This document shows positions 1 through 6,476 of a DNA stretch of 35,495 bases, piece by piece; the stretch's first letter is position 1; every line of letters starts with the position of its first letter. Source of the DNA: Bacillota bacterium (lineage in GTDB: Bacteria > Bacillota > Clostridia > Oscillospirales > Ethanoligenentaceae); NCBI GenBank assembly GCA_023391535.1, contig JAEWAU010000122.1, forward strand, positions 1 through 35,495, in the 5' to 3' direction. The position numbers and the translations under genes are program-made. Below the pieces are notes generated by a model. It worked only from the letters and a program-made list of their open reading frames with translations. It searched no databases and had not been told where the DNA came from.

Positions 1-46
1 ACTGAAAATCCCCGTGTCGGTGGTTCGATTCCGCCCGGAGGCACCA
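1..46 (+). tRNA. tRNA-Phe (GAA), 5' part cut off by window edge
   Basis: The window opens inside the anticodon arm. The visible loop reads CTGAAAA, giving anticodon GAA (Phe). It is followed by a T arm GGTGG-TTCGATT-CCGCC, an acceptor strand CGGAGGC, discriminator A and an encoded CCA. The T loop is the normal TTCGATT type, unlike the next two tRNAs. The 5' half lies outside the window, so the identity rests on the anticodon loop and overall resemblance to Firmicutes tRNA-Phe. Confidence 0.88.
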
Positions 47-51
47 AATAT

Positions 52-127
52 GCGGATGTAGCTCATCTGGCAGAGCGCCACCTTGCCAAGGTGGAGGTAG
101 CGAGTCCGAGTCTCGTCATCCGCTCCA
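52..127 (+). tRNA. tRNA-Gly (GCC)
   Basis: A full cloverleaf can be drawn: acceptor GCGGATG/CATCCGC, D stem GCTC/GAGC, anticodon stem CCACC/GGTGG with loop TTGCCAA (anticodon GCC), T stem GCGAG/CTCGT, discriminator T and encoded CCA. Two features are odd. The T loop is TCCGAGT, with C where the near-universal U55 should be. Positions 15 and 48 read T and A, the reverse of the usual purine-pyrimidine Levitt pair. G18G19 are retained. Confidence 0.95.
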
Positions 128-226
128 TTCCGGTATGCCGCTTCCCAGCCGGTATATCGTCGTATTCATCGGGTTGCAACCGCTTTTTTTGAAAAGCGAG
201 CCCGCAGTTTCTCAGCCGGGTACTAT

Positions 227-301
227 GGCGCCATAGCCAAGCGGTAAGGCAAAGGTCTGCAAAACCTTTATTCCCCGGTCCGATTCCGGGTGGCGCCTCC
301 A
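227..301 (+). tRNA. tRNA-Cys (GCA)
   Basis: Acceptor GGCGCCA/TGGCGCC, anticodon loop CTGCAAA (anticodon GCA), T stem CCCGG/CCGGG, discriminator T, encoded CCA. The T loop reads TCCGATT, again with C at position 55. The 99-bp spacer before it (128-226) holds only a short CGCTTTT/GAAAAGCG hairpin and nothing else recognisable. Confidence 0.95.
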
Positions 302-308
302 TAAAAAA

Positions 309-329
309 GGGAAGCGGTTTTCGCTTCCC
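309..329 (+). other. Spacer hairpin between tRNA-Cys and tRNA-Thr
   Basis: GGGAAGCG, a GTTTT loop, then CGCTTCCC form a perfect 8-bp stem right after tRNA-Cys. No T-run follows on the plus strand (an A-run precedes it), so it may be a processing landmark or weak terminator. Confidence 0.5.
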
Positions 330-335
330 GCATTC

Positions 336-411
336 GCTGGTGTGGCTCAGTTGGTAGAGCAGCGCATTCGTAATGCGCAGGTCATCGGTTCGAGTCCGAT
401 CACCAGCTCCA
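336..411 (+). tRNA. tRNA-Thr (CGT)
   Basis: Acceptor GCTGGTG/CACCAGC, D stem GCTC/GAGC, anticodon stem GCGCA/TGCGC with loop TTCGTAA (anticodon CGT), T arm ATCGG-TTCGAGT-CCGAT with a normal T loop, discriminator T and encoded CCA. It is the last gene of the cluster and is followed by a terminator. Confidence 0.95.
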
Positions 412-416
412 GAACA

Positions 417-468
417 AACCCGCATACTTATGCCGTTTACCGGCATAAAATATGCGGGTTCTCCTTTT
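417..468 (+). terminator. Terminator of the tRNA cluster
   Basis: AACCCGCATA pairs with TATGCGGGTT around an inner ATGCCG/CGGCAT hairpin, followed by a T-rich tail (CTCCTTTT). The nested stem is placed as expected for the end of a tRNA operon. Confidence 0.75.
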
Positions 469-876
469 GCCCGGCTGCGCTCGTCTCCTGTTTTAAAAGC
501 TCATATGCAGCCGGTCGCTTTTTCGGCGGGCATTTTCAGCGCCGCGCGGAAAAGGCGGGAAAGCGCCCGGAATCCCTCCGCGCCCGGCGGAGAGCGCGCC
601 GAAATGCAAAAAACGGAACGCGGATTTCCGATTTATGCAGGATATCTGCCCCCGGAAAAAGCGGCGTGCGGCGTGCGGAAATGCGCTGGTTCCCCTTAAC
701 GGATTTTCAGCGTCCGGGGCCTGCGCCTTCTCCGCGAAAGGGCGGAGTGCGATGCGATGCTGCATATTGCTAAAGCGGCAGAGAAATAACGAGGCGCCGC
801 GGGCTCTGTGCGCTACCCAAAGCAGGCCCGGAAGCGTATATTTTGAAAACTTATTTTGCAATTTCGGATTTTACTC
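469..876. other. Intergenic stretch with no recognised gene
   Basis: About 400 bp between the tRNA terminator and the ABC-transporter promoter. Open frames here look like chance frames in GC-rich DNA: none has a convincing ribosome binding site plus recognisable product. The reading frame of the lipoprotein gene stays open upstream to about 635, but that extension has no signal-peptide logic and lies upstream of the promoter. Confidence 0.5.
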
Positions 877-912
877 TTGCATTTTACGCGAACTGCATGT
901 ATTATGTATAAT
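877..912 (+). promoter_or_regulatory. SigA-type promoter(s) for the amino-acid ABC operon
   Basis: In an AT-rich island, TTGCAT (877-882) lies 17 bp from TATTAT (900-905). An overlapping alternative is TTTACG (883-888) with an 18-bp spacer to TATAAT (907-912). Either would start transcription about 35-40 bp before the start codon at 956. Confidence 0.65.
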
Positions 913-955
913 AATAAGTGATATTTGTATATTCATCGGGAAAGGCGGATGGCAG

Positions 956-1717
956 ATGAAACAGTTATGGGGGAAATACGGAAGGCGCGGCGCGGCTGTG
1001 ATTTTGTGCGGCGCGCTGGCGATCGGTGCGGCTCTGCCGCTTTCGGGCTGCCGGAGCGCGTCGGGCGGCACGATTTATATGGCGACGAACGCGCAGTTCC
1101 AGCCGTTCGAGTACATGGATAAAAATAAGATCGTGGGCATCGACGTGGATATCGCCAACCAGATTGCCAAGGACATGGGCAAGAAGCTCGAGATCGACAA
1201 CATGGAATTCAACTCGGTGGTCACCTCCGTGGAAACCGGCAAGGACGATATGGGCGTGGCGGGCATCACCGATACGGCCGAACGCGAGAAGCAGGTGGCT
1301 TTCTCCGAGCCGTATTACGACGCCTCGCAGGTGATCGTCGTGAAGAAAGGCTCCCCCATTGCGGGGCAGGACGACCTCAAGGGCAAGACGGTTTCGGTTC
1401 AGAAGGGCACCACGGGCGACGATCTCGCCAAAAAGCTGGTGGGCGATAAAAACGTCAGCCGCTTTAACGCTTCCGCGGACGCGGCGCTGGCCGTGAGCCA
1501 GGGCAAGGTGGACGCCTTTATCATCGACAGTTTCCCGGCGCAGATGTTCGTGAAGCAGTACAGCGGCCTCACGATTGTGGGCCAGCCGCTGGAATCGGAT
1601 AAATACTGCATCGCGGTGAAAAAGGGCAACACCGCGCTGCTCCAGCAGATCAACAAGACCATTGAAAAGCTCCAGTCGAGCGGCGAACTCGAGAAGATCG
1701 TCAAAAAATATTCCTGA
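956..1717 (+). CDS. Amino-acid ABC transporter substrate-binding lipoprotein
   Basis: A 253-residue extracytoplasmic binding protein of family 3 (HisJ/GlnH/TcyA type) that captures a polar amino acid and delivers it to the downstream permease. The N-terminus has a basic start, a hydrophobic core and a lipobox ending LSGC, so the mature protein should be lipid-anchored on the outer membrane face. The body carries the family signature: an FQPFEY start, GIDVDIANQIA, a FSEPYYDASQVIVV hinge region and a VSVQKGTTGDDLA second-lobe motif. The start at 956 was chosen for its AAAGGCGG ribosome site and proper signal peptide; the upstream open frame is not used. Substrate cannot be told from sequence; arginine, glutamine or cystine are all possible. 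Confidence 0.93.
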   Translation: MKQLWGKYGRRGAAVILCGALAIGAALPLSGCRSASGGTIYMATNAQFQPFEYMDKNKIVGIDVDIANQIAKDMGKKLEIDNMEFNSVVTSVETGKDDMGVAGITDTAEREKQVAFSEPYYDASQVIVVKKGSPIAGQDDLKGKTVSVQKGTTGDDLAKKLVGDKNVSRFNASADAALAVSQGKVDAFIIDSFPAQMFVKQYSGLTIVGQPLESDKYCIAVKKGNTALLQQINKTIEKLQSSGELEKIVKKYS

Positions 1718-1761
1718 TTCGGACTTCGCTTCGCACCCATCGGGATCGGATCTCCTGCAGG

Positions 1762-1799
1762 AATGTGCAGCGGCCGTACTTTTGCCGCTGTGCATTTTT
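1762..1799 (+). terminator. Intercistronic hairpin after the binding-protein gene
   Basis: AATGTGCAGCGGC pairs with GCCGCTGTGCATT (13 bp, two G-U pairs) and a T-run follows. It sits in the 203-bp gap between binding protein and permease. It probably works as a partial terminator or mRNA stabiliser, giving more binding protein than membrane subunits, a common arrangement in such operons (inference). Confidence 0.7.
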
Positions 1800-1853
1800 G
1801 CTGTGAGTATCCCTTGGCTCGTTCGAAGCGAAAAACAGGACGCGGCGGCGGGC

Positions 1854-1898
1854 GCGCCGAAGCGCGGACGGGCTCAGGGCCTGCCCGCGCTTCGGCGC
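1854..1898 (+). other. GC-rich hairpin just ahead of the permease ribosome site
   Basis: GCGCCGAAGCGCGG at 1854 pairs with CCGCGCTTCGGCGC ending 1898, a perfect 14-bp stem with a further GGGC/GCCC pairing inside. It ends a few bases before the AGAAAGGA ribosome site of the permease and could modulate its translation or block 3' exonucleases. Confidence 0.6.
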
Positions 1899-1920
1899 AC
1901 GCAGAAAGGACGGAAGCGGT

Positions 1921-2619
1921 ATGCTTTCCGCGCTGGGAAACCGGCTTTACAATTCTCTCATTTACAAAGGCTATTACTGGTACTTGCTCGACGGCCTCAA
2001 GATCACGCTCATTGTGACGTTTTTCGCCGTTCTGCTGGGCTTTGTCATCGGCCTGTGCATCGCCGTCGTCAAAGTGGCCTCGGCGCACTCGCGCGCGCTG
2101 CGGCCGCTGGAATTCGTGGCGAACCTGTACGTCACGGTCATCCGCGGCACGCCGGTGGTGATGCAGCTCCTCATCATCTATTTCGTGGTGTTCGCGGGGG
2201 TCAGGCATGTTTCGCAGGTGCTCGTGGCCATCGTGGCATTCGGCGTCAATTCGGGCGCCTATGTCTCCGAGATCATCCGTTCGGGCATCCTCGCGGTGGA
2301 TTCCGGCCAGACGGAGGCCGGCCGCTCGCTGGGCCTCACGTTCGGCCAGACCTACCGGTACATCGTGCTGCCCCAGGCCATTAAAAACATCCTGCCCGCT
2401 TTGGGCAACGAGTTCATCGCGCTGCTCAAGGAAACGGCTGTGGTGGGCATGATCGGCCTGCAGGATCTTACCATGGGCAGCGATATCGTCCAAAGCCAGA
2501 CATACGACGCGTTCGTTCCGCTGCTAACGGCGGCGGCCGTCTATCTGGTCATCGTCGTGGGCCTTACGGCGGCGCTGGGCAGGCTGGAAAGGAGGCTCCG
2601 GCAGAGTGATAACCGTTAA
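1921..2619 (+). CDS. Amino-acid ABC transporter permease
   Basis: A 232-residue integral membrane subunit of the HisM/GlnP/TcyL family. Several hydrophobic segments are visible (for example around residues 28-48, 70-90 and 195-220). The EAA-type cytoplasmic loop that contacts the ATPase is clear: AGRSLGLTFGQTYRYIVLPQ followed by an ALGNEFIALLKET segment. An AGAAAGGA ribosome site lies 12 bp before the ATG. It overlaps the next gene by 14 bp, so permease and ATPase are translationally coupled. The importer probably uses two copies of this single permease, as only one is encoded here. Confidence 0.93.
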   Translation: MLSALGNRLYNSLIYKGYYWYLLDGLKITLIVTFFAVLLGFVIGLCIAVVKVASAHSRALRPLEFVANLYVTVIRGTPVVMQLLIIYFVVFAGVRHVSQVLVAIVAFGVNSGAYVSEIIRSGILAVDSGQTEAGRSLGLTFGQTYRYIVLPQAIKNILPALGNEFIALLKETAVVGMIGLQDLTMGSDIVQSQTYDAFVPLLTAAAVYLVIVVGLTAALGRLERRLRQSDNR

Positions 2620-3328
2620 AAATCTTCAAAAGAGCTTCGGCGGCCATCTGGTGCTCAAGGGCATCGATCAGGAGATCGAAAAAGGCGAAAAGCTCGTGCT
2701 CGTCGGCCCCTCCGGCTCGGGAAAAAGCACCTTTCTGCGCTGCCTGAACCGGCTGGAAACGCCCACCTCGGGCGAAATCTGGTTCGAGGGCACGCTGCTC
2801 ACCGATCCGAAATGCAATCTCAACACGCTGCGCCGCAAAATGGGCATGGTGTTCCAGCATTTCAACCTGTTTCCGCACCTCACGGTGATGGGCAACATCA
2901 CGCTCGCGCCCGTTAAGCAGAAGCTCCAGACGCCGGAGGAGGCCAAGGAGAACGCGCTTCGCCTGCTGCAGCGCGTCGGTCTTCTCGAGAAGGCGGATTC
3001 CTACCCGGCCCAGCTTTCGGGCGGGCAGAAGCAGCGCATCGCCATCGTGCGCGCGCTGGCGATGAACCCGGACGTCATGCTGTTCGACGAGCCGACGAGC
3101 GCGCTCGACCCCGAAATGGTGGGCGAGGTGCTCGCCGTGATGAAGGAGCTGGCGCAGGACGGCATGACAATGGTGGTCGTCACGCACGAAATGGGCTTCG
3201 CGCGCGAAGTGGCCACCCGCGTGCTCTTTATGGACGAAGGGACGATTCTGGAGGAGGCCGCTCCGGACGACTTCTTCGGACACCCGCAAAACGACCGCCT
3301 GCGCGACTTCCTCGACAAGGTGCTGTAA
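2606..3328 (+). CDS. Amino-acid ABC transporter ATP-binding protein
   Basis: A 240-residue ATPase of the GlnQ/HisP/TcyN family that powers the importer. Visible motifs in order: Walker A GPSGSGKST (near residue 33), Q-loop FQHFNLFPHLTV, signature LSGGQKQR, Walker B VMLFDEPTSALDPE with D-loop, and H-loop THEMGFA. Length is normal for the family. The start is GTG at 2606, inside the permease 3' end, preceded by a GGAGGCTCC ribosome site; no other start gives the expected MITVKNLQKSFG beginning. Third and last gene of the operon, followed directly by a terminator. Confidence 0.95.
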   Translation: MITVKNLQKSFGGHLVLKGIDQEIEKGEKLVLVGPSGSGKSTFLRCLNRLETPTSGEIWFEGTLLTDPKCNLNTLRRKMGMVFQHFNLFPHLTVMGNITLAPVKQKLQTPEEAKENALRLLQRVGLLEKADSYPAQLSGGQKQRIAIVRALAMNPDVMLFDEPTSALDPEMVGEVLAVMKELAQDGMTMVVVTHEMGFAREVATRVLFMDEGTILEEAAPDDFFGHPQNDRLRDFLDKVL

Positions 3329-3369
3329 ACGGCGGCAAACCGAACGGCTTTTGGTGGCTTTACAGGTGC

Positions 3370-3403
3370 AAAAGCGGGCCGAAGGGCAGTCAGCCCGCTT
3401 TTT
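3370..3403 (+). terminator. Terminator of the amino-acid ABC operon
   Basis: AAAAGCGGGC pairs with GCCCGCTTTTT around a loop of about 13 nt: a typical intrinsic terminator 42 bp after the ATPase stop codon. Confidence 0.85.
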
Positions 3404-3523
3404 CGCGGCATATTCTGCCCTACTCGTATGGAATGCTATATGGAAAATTGGAATTTCCGGGCGGCCGGAAACAATAATTGTTTACAATATTCGGCCGATG
3501 TCCAAAAGAAAGCTGCAAGCAAA

Positions 3524-4117
3524 ATGAATTTACTTTTTCAAATAATCATCGGTTATTTTACACTTTATGCTGTCATTTGGATGCATGAAGTCGGTCATTC
3601 CTATTTTTATTGGAGGTTTGGCTGTAAAGATAATTTTCTGCGTGTCACGGTGAAGCCCACTCTTTTTTTCTCAACACCCGCGCCGGTGAATGAGGAAAAA
3701 TGCGAGTCCTTGAGCTCCGTACAGAATATTGTGATCGGCTACGGCGGCATTCTCGTCAATCTGCTCAGCGCGCTTCTATCCTTGGCATTGATAAAATGGA
3801 TTCGTATCCCAAATATATTTCTTTTGCTGTTTCTATGGGCTTTCTGCACTCTACATACGGCAGAAATCGTCAGTTACATGTTCATTGGGAACATCTATCC
3901 GGTCAGCGACATGCAGTCTATTTCCGATGAAAATCCGAAGCTCCGGATTGTCAATTTTGTGATCGGTGTATTTTTATCCGCATTTTATATCGTTTTGCTG
4001 TTTGAGATTCCCGAGCCGATCCGGATCATAACGCTTGTGTTCAACGGCATTTCCCTGATCTCCATGGGAGTAGGCAGGATTGTTTTCACCTATCGGGCGC
4101 AAAAGCAGCAGCCATGA
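3524..4117 (+). CDS. M50-like membrane zinc metalloprotease
   Basis: A 197-residue polytopic membrane protein. In the first hydrophobic segment lies HEVGH (residues 21-25), the HExxH zinc site. A GYGGILVN segment (72-79) matches the central M50 helix, and NIYPVSD (123-129) fits the NxxPxxxD element providing the third zinc ligand. Four to five membrane segments are likely. Family: M50B-like site-2-type peptidases; substrate unknown. The frame is open back to ATGs at 3428 and 3440, but those have no ribosome site and leave no room for a promoter after the terminator at 3403; a TACAAT box near 3484 favours the start at 3524, although its ribosome site (AGAAAG) is weak. Base composition is clearly more AT-rich than neighbours, suggesting recent acquisition. 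It stands alone between two terminators. Confidence 0.78.
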   Translation: MNLLFQIIIGYFTLYAVIWMHEVGHSYFYWRFGCKDNFLRVTVKPTLFFSTPAPVNEEKCESLSSVQNIVIGYGGILVNLLSALLSLALIKWIRIPNIFLLLFLWAFCTLHTAEIVSYMFIGNIYPVSDMQSISDENPKLRIVNFVIGVFLSAFYIVLLFEIPEPIRIITLVFNGISLISMGVGRIVFTYRAQKQQP

Positions 4118-4152
4118 ATTGCATGAGAAAAGCGGATGATACCGCAGCAGGC

Positions 4153-4200
4153 AAAAAGGGGCCGTAAAACGAACCGGATTCGTTTTGACGGCCCCTTTTT
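4153..4200. terminator. Bidirectional terminator between convergent genes
   Basis: AAAAAGGGGCCGT and ACGGCCCCTTTTT form the outer stem, with AAACGAA/TTCGTTT continuing inside. A on the left and T on the right make it work on both strands, serving the metalloprotease gene (+) and the cold-shock-like gene (-). Confidence 0.88.
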
Positions 4201-4219
4201 GCACCGGACGCGGCCCGCG

Positions 4220-4432
4220 TCAGTTCACGGCCGTCACCTTTGTGGCGACGCGGCTTTCGGAGCTTTGCGAGCCCTGCTCGATATAGAACTGTACCTGCTG
4301 CCCCTGATGCAGCATCTTGTAGTTCTGCGAGGCGACCGCGGCAAAATCGAACCGCACGTCCTCCCCGGTGGCTTCGCAGAAGATGATTCCGGAGCGCGTG
4401 TAGGGGTCGAGCGCCTTTACCGTTCCAAACAT
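4220..4432 (-). CDS. Cold-shock-domain-like protein
   Basis: A 70-residue protein beginning MFGTVKALDPYTRSGIIFCE, which follows the cold-shock pattern (GTVKxFdxxkGxGFI). It retains a basic-aromatic surface only in part: the RNP1 motif KGFGFI is changed to RSGIIF, and RNP2 (VFVH) appears as VRFDF. It probably binds single-stranded nucleic acid but is a divergent member. The frame opens at 4450, but GGAGGTGG lies inside that extension, at the correct distance before the ATG at 4432, so the shorter start is chosen. Its leader contains two tandem 18-bp palindromic repeats. Confidence 0.75.
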   Translation of the reverse strand: MFGTVKALDPYTRSGIIFCEATGEDVRFDFAAVASQNYKMLHQGQQVQFYIEQGSQSSESRVATKVTAVN

Positions 4433-4486
4433 TAATTCCACCTCCGCCATTCATAATTTCCGGTTTGCGGCCGGATATCCGCCGAA

Positions 4487-4524
4487 CGGAAAGATATTCC
4501 GCCGCGCGGAAAGATATTCCGCCG
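4487..4524. repeat. Two tandem palindromic 18-mers in the cold-shock-like leader
   Basis: CGGAAAGATATTCCGCCG occurs at 4487-4504 and again at 4507-4524 (period 20), with a partial relative (CGGATATCCGCCG) just before. Each contains the palindromic CGGAA...TTCCG. Placement upstream of the minus-strand cold-shock-like gene and the plus-strand HAD gene fits operator sites or an RNA structure; function unknown. Confidence 0.7.
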
Positions 4525-4605
4525 AGCGAAAAGCTCCGCGCGGGAAAAGGCTGGCCTCTGAGCCCGGACGACGCTCAAACGCGGCTTTTTTTGCCGGCCG
4601 GTATC

Positions 4606-4614
4606 TGGTATAAT
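4606..4614 (+). promoter_or_regulatory. Extended -10 promoter for the HAD gene
   Basis: TG-G-TATAAT with a perfect -10 hexamer; the -35 region is only a T-run. A start near 4621 would give a leader of about 165 nt that carries repeat copy 1. Confidence 0.6.
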
Positions 4615-4625
4615 GGGGGCATGCA

Positions 4626-4740
4626 ATACGGTTCTCCGATAAGAACGGGAATAAAATCAAAGCCAAAGCTCATAGCGAAAAGCTTTTGCCGCGGATTTTA
4701 TATCTGCGCGCGTTCACGCGAATTTTCAATCGGAGAAAAG
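4626..4740 (+). repeat. Palindromic repeat, copy 1 (long form)
   Basis: The outer arms TTCTCCGAT (4632-4640) and ATCGGAGAA (4729-4737) pair. Inside, ATAAAATC pairs with GATTTTAT, AAAGCT with AGCTTT, and CGCG with CGCG around GTTCA. The same ends recur at 5591-5644. The whole element lies in the predicted HAD leader, so it could be a mobile palindrome or a structured cis-acting RNA. Confidence 0.75.
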
Positions 4741-4787
4741 GTTATAACGTGCGGCGCTGTTTCGGCGCCGCGGATGGGAGGGCGCGC

Positions 4788-5615
4788 ATGCCAGCCAGCC
4801 CCGAGGAGAGAAAAACACAAGGCTTTGTGCCGGAACGCCGGTTCAGTCTGCTGCTGTTCGACGCGGACGAGACGCTGTTCGATTTCACCCGCTCCATGCG
4901 CGAGGCGCTGCGGGCGGCGCTCGCGGGCTTCGGCCTGCCGGACGATGCCGATACGCTCGGCCTTTACGCCGCGGTCAACCGCGCCCACTGGGAGCGCTAC
5001 GAGCGCGGCGAGATCACCAAAGCCGAACTGCGGCACGGGCGGTTCGCGGTGTTTCTGGAGCAGCTGTGCGCGCGGCAGGGAGCCGCCGCTCCCTGCGGAG
5101 CGGACGAGCTCGACGCCGCCTATCTGGGGGAGCTGGCGCGCCGCCCGTACCTCATCGAGGGTGCGCGCGGGCTGTGTGAGGAGCTGCGCGCGCATTACCG
5201 CATGGCCATCGTTACGAACGGCGTTTCCGCCATGCAGCGCGCCCGCATCGAGCGCTCCTCCATCGCGGAGCTGTTCGGGCACGTGTTCGTTTCGGAGGAG
5301 CTGGGCGCGCGCAAGCCCGAACCCGCGTTTTTCGACGCGGTGTTCCGCGTCTATCCGGATATTCCGCGCGCCTGCGCGCTGGTGATCGGGGATTCGCTCA
5401 CGGCCGATATCGCGGGCGGCGCGCGCGCCGGGGCGGCCACGTGCTGGTTCCGGCGCGCGGATTCATCCGCCGCGGACGCATCCGCCGCGGACGCATCCGC
5501 AGATGCCGCTCTGCAAGCCGCGTCCGGCGTCCGCCCGGATTACACCGCGCGCGGCTTCGGGCAGCTGCGCGCGCTTCTGCTGCCCTCCCGATACGATTCT
5601 CCGATTAACGAGTGA
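4788..5615 (+). CDS. HAD-family hydrolase, YjjG/YfnB-type nucleotidase
   Basis: A 275-residue haloacid-dehalogenase hydrolase. Motif I is LLFDADETLFDF (nucleophile Asp plus acid/base Asp), motif II IVTNGV, the conserved Lys sits in ARKPEPAFF, and motif III is VIGDSLTADIAGG. The LFDF...E..AL start and GxRSLC-like spacing resemble YjjG-type 5'-nucleotidases acting on (non-canonical) pyrimidine nucleotides; the exact substrate is inferred. Start chosen at ATG 4788 because GGGAGG precedes it by 6 bp. Near the C-terminus a five-residue ASAAD repeat comes from tandem 15-bp units at 5464-5502. The last codons and stop fall inside repeat copy 2. Confidence 0.85.
   Translation: MPASPEERKTQGFVPERRFSLLLFDADETLFDFTRSMREALRAALAGFGLPDDADTLGLYAAVNRAHWERYERGEITKAELRHGRFAVFLEQLCARQGAAAPCGADELDAAYLGELARRPYLIEGARGLCEELRAHYRMAIVTNGVSAMQRARIERSSIAELFGHVFVSEELGARKPEPAFFDAVFRVYPDIPRACALVIGDSLTADIAGGARAGAATCWFRRADSSAADASAADASADAALQAASGVRPDYTARGFGQLRALLLPSRYDSPINE
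5464..5502 (+). repeat. In-frame 15-bp tandem repeat inside the HAD gene
   Basis: CATCCGCCGCGGACG is present twice in a row, followed by a partial third copy. It encodes Ser/Ala/Asp-rich low-complexity residues between the HAD core and the C-terminal tail, and its copy number may vary between strains. Confidence 0.75.
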
Positions 5616-5644
5616 ATAAAATCAGCTTTTCAATCGGAGAAAAG
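5591..5644 (+). repeat. Palindromic repeat, copy 2 (short form)
   Basis: Begins ATACGATTCTCCGATT and ends TTTTCAATCGGAGAAAAG, with 10-bp perfect arms TTCTCCGATT/AATCGGAGAA. Compared with copy 1 it keeps both ends and AATAAAATCA but lacks about 60 bp of the middle. It supplies the final codons of the HAD gene and ends about 17 bp before the next gene's ribosome site. Confidence 0.78.
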
Positions 5645-5675
5645 CGGGGAGCAAAACACGAAAGGAGGCGCCGGT

Positions 5676-6410
5676 TTGGAGCCTGCGCTGAAATCCTATA
5701 AAAAAGAGCTGGAATATTCCTACGCGCTCGGGGCGTTCCCCACGTTCGAGCTGCTGCGCGCGCGGCCGGAAAGCGCGCTCGCCGTGCTGGTGAGCAGCGC
5801 CTACCGGGAGGAGGACGCGCCGGGCGGAGGCCTGCTGGAACTTTGCCGGAAACAAAATATTCCCGTGGAGCAAAACGACAAGGTTTTCCGCCGCTTAAGC
5901 CCCAAGGAAAACTGCTTTGTCATCGGTGTGTTCCGCAAATACGCCTGTGCGCTCGATTCCGCGCGCCCGCACGTGGCGCTGGTAAACCCCGGGAACATGG
6001 GCAACCTCGGCACCATCGTGCGCACCATGCTGGGCTTCGGGGTCAAGGACCTCGCCGTGCTCGAGGGCGGCGTAGACCTGTTTGACCCCAAGGCGGTGCG
6101 CGCCTCCATGGGCGCCTTATTCCGCATCCGTTTCGCGCGGTTTCAGAGCGTGGGGGAATACCTCGCTGCCTTTCCGGGCCGCGCGGCGTATCCATTCATG
6201 CTCGACGGCGCGCGCGAGCTGTACGCCCTGCCTCCCTGCGCGGGCCCGTATACGCTCATTTTCGGCAACGAGGCCACTGGCCTCGGGCCGGAATACCAGT
6301 CGGTGGGCCAGAGCGTCGTCATTCCCTGCTCGGAGGAGATCGATTCGCTCAACCTTTCCATCGCCGTGGGCATCGCGCTCTATGCCTTTTCCGGCCGTGC
6401 CGGGAAATAA
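5676..6410 (+). CDS. SpoU/TrmH-family RNA 2'-O-methyltransferase
   Basis: A 244-residue SPOUT enzyme transferring methyl from S-adenosylmethionine to a ribose 2'-OH in rRNA or tRNA. The three SpoU motifs are present: motif 1 NPGNMGNLGTIVRTMLGFG, motif 2 LIFGNEATGL, motif 3 IPCSEEIDSLNLSIAVGIAL, which form the trefoil knot. An N-terminal substrate-binding domain of about 100 residues precedes them, as in RlmB/TsnR-like proteins. The start is TTG at 5676, seven bases after a strong AAAGGAGG; no ATG fits. It lies 60 bp after the HAD gene and may be co-transcribed. The target nucleotide cannot be assigned. Confidence 0.88.
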   Translation: MEPALKSYKKELEYSYALGAFPTFELLRARPESALAVLVSSAYREEDAPGGGLLELCRKQNIPVEQNDKVFRRLSPKENCFVIGVFRKYACALDSARPHVALVNPGNMGNLGTIVRTMLGFGVKDLAVLEGGVDLFDPKAVRASMGALFRIRFARFQSVGEYLAAFPGRAAYPFMLDGARELYALPPCAGPYTLIFGNEATGLGPEYQSVGQSVVIPCSEEIDSLNLSIAVGIALYAFSGRAGK

Positions 6411-6426
6411 CGCGCCAAACGGCAGA

Positions 6427-6465
6427 CAGGCCCGCCGCGTATCATGCGGCGGGCCTGCCTTGATT
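6427..6465 (+). terminator. Terminator-like hairpin after the methyltransferase
   Basis: CAGGCCCGCCGC pairs with GCGGCGGGCCTG around a 7-nt loop (12-bp perfect stem). The tail (CCTTGATTTC) is only moderately T-rich. It lies between convergent genes. Confidence 0.7.
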
Positions 6466-6476
6466 TCATGAGCGGT

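Noticed and set aside
635..955. 107-residue N-terminal extension of the binding lipoprotein
   Set aside because: It lies upstream of the promoter at 877-912 and would bury the signal peptide and lipobox in the middle of the protein.
3428..3523. 32-residue N-terminal extension of the M50-like protease
   Set aside because: No ribosome site, no hydrophobic or conserved content, and only about 25 bp after a terminator, leaving no room for a promoter.
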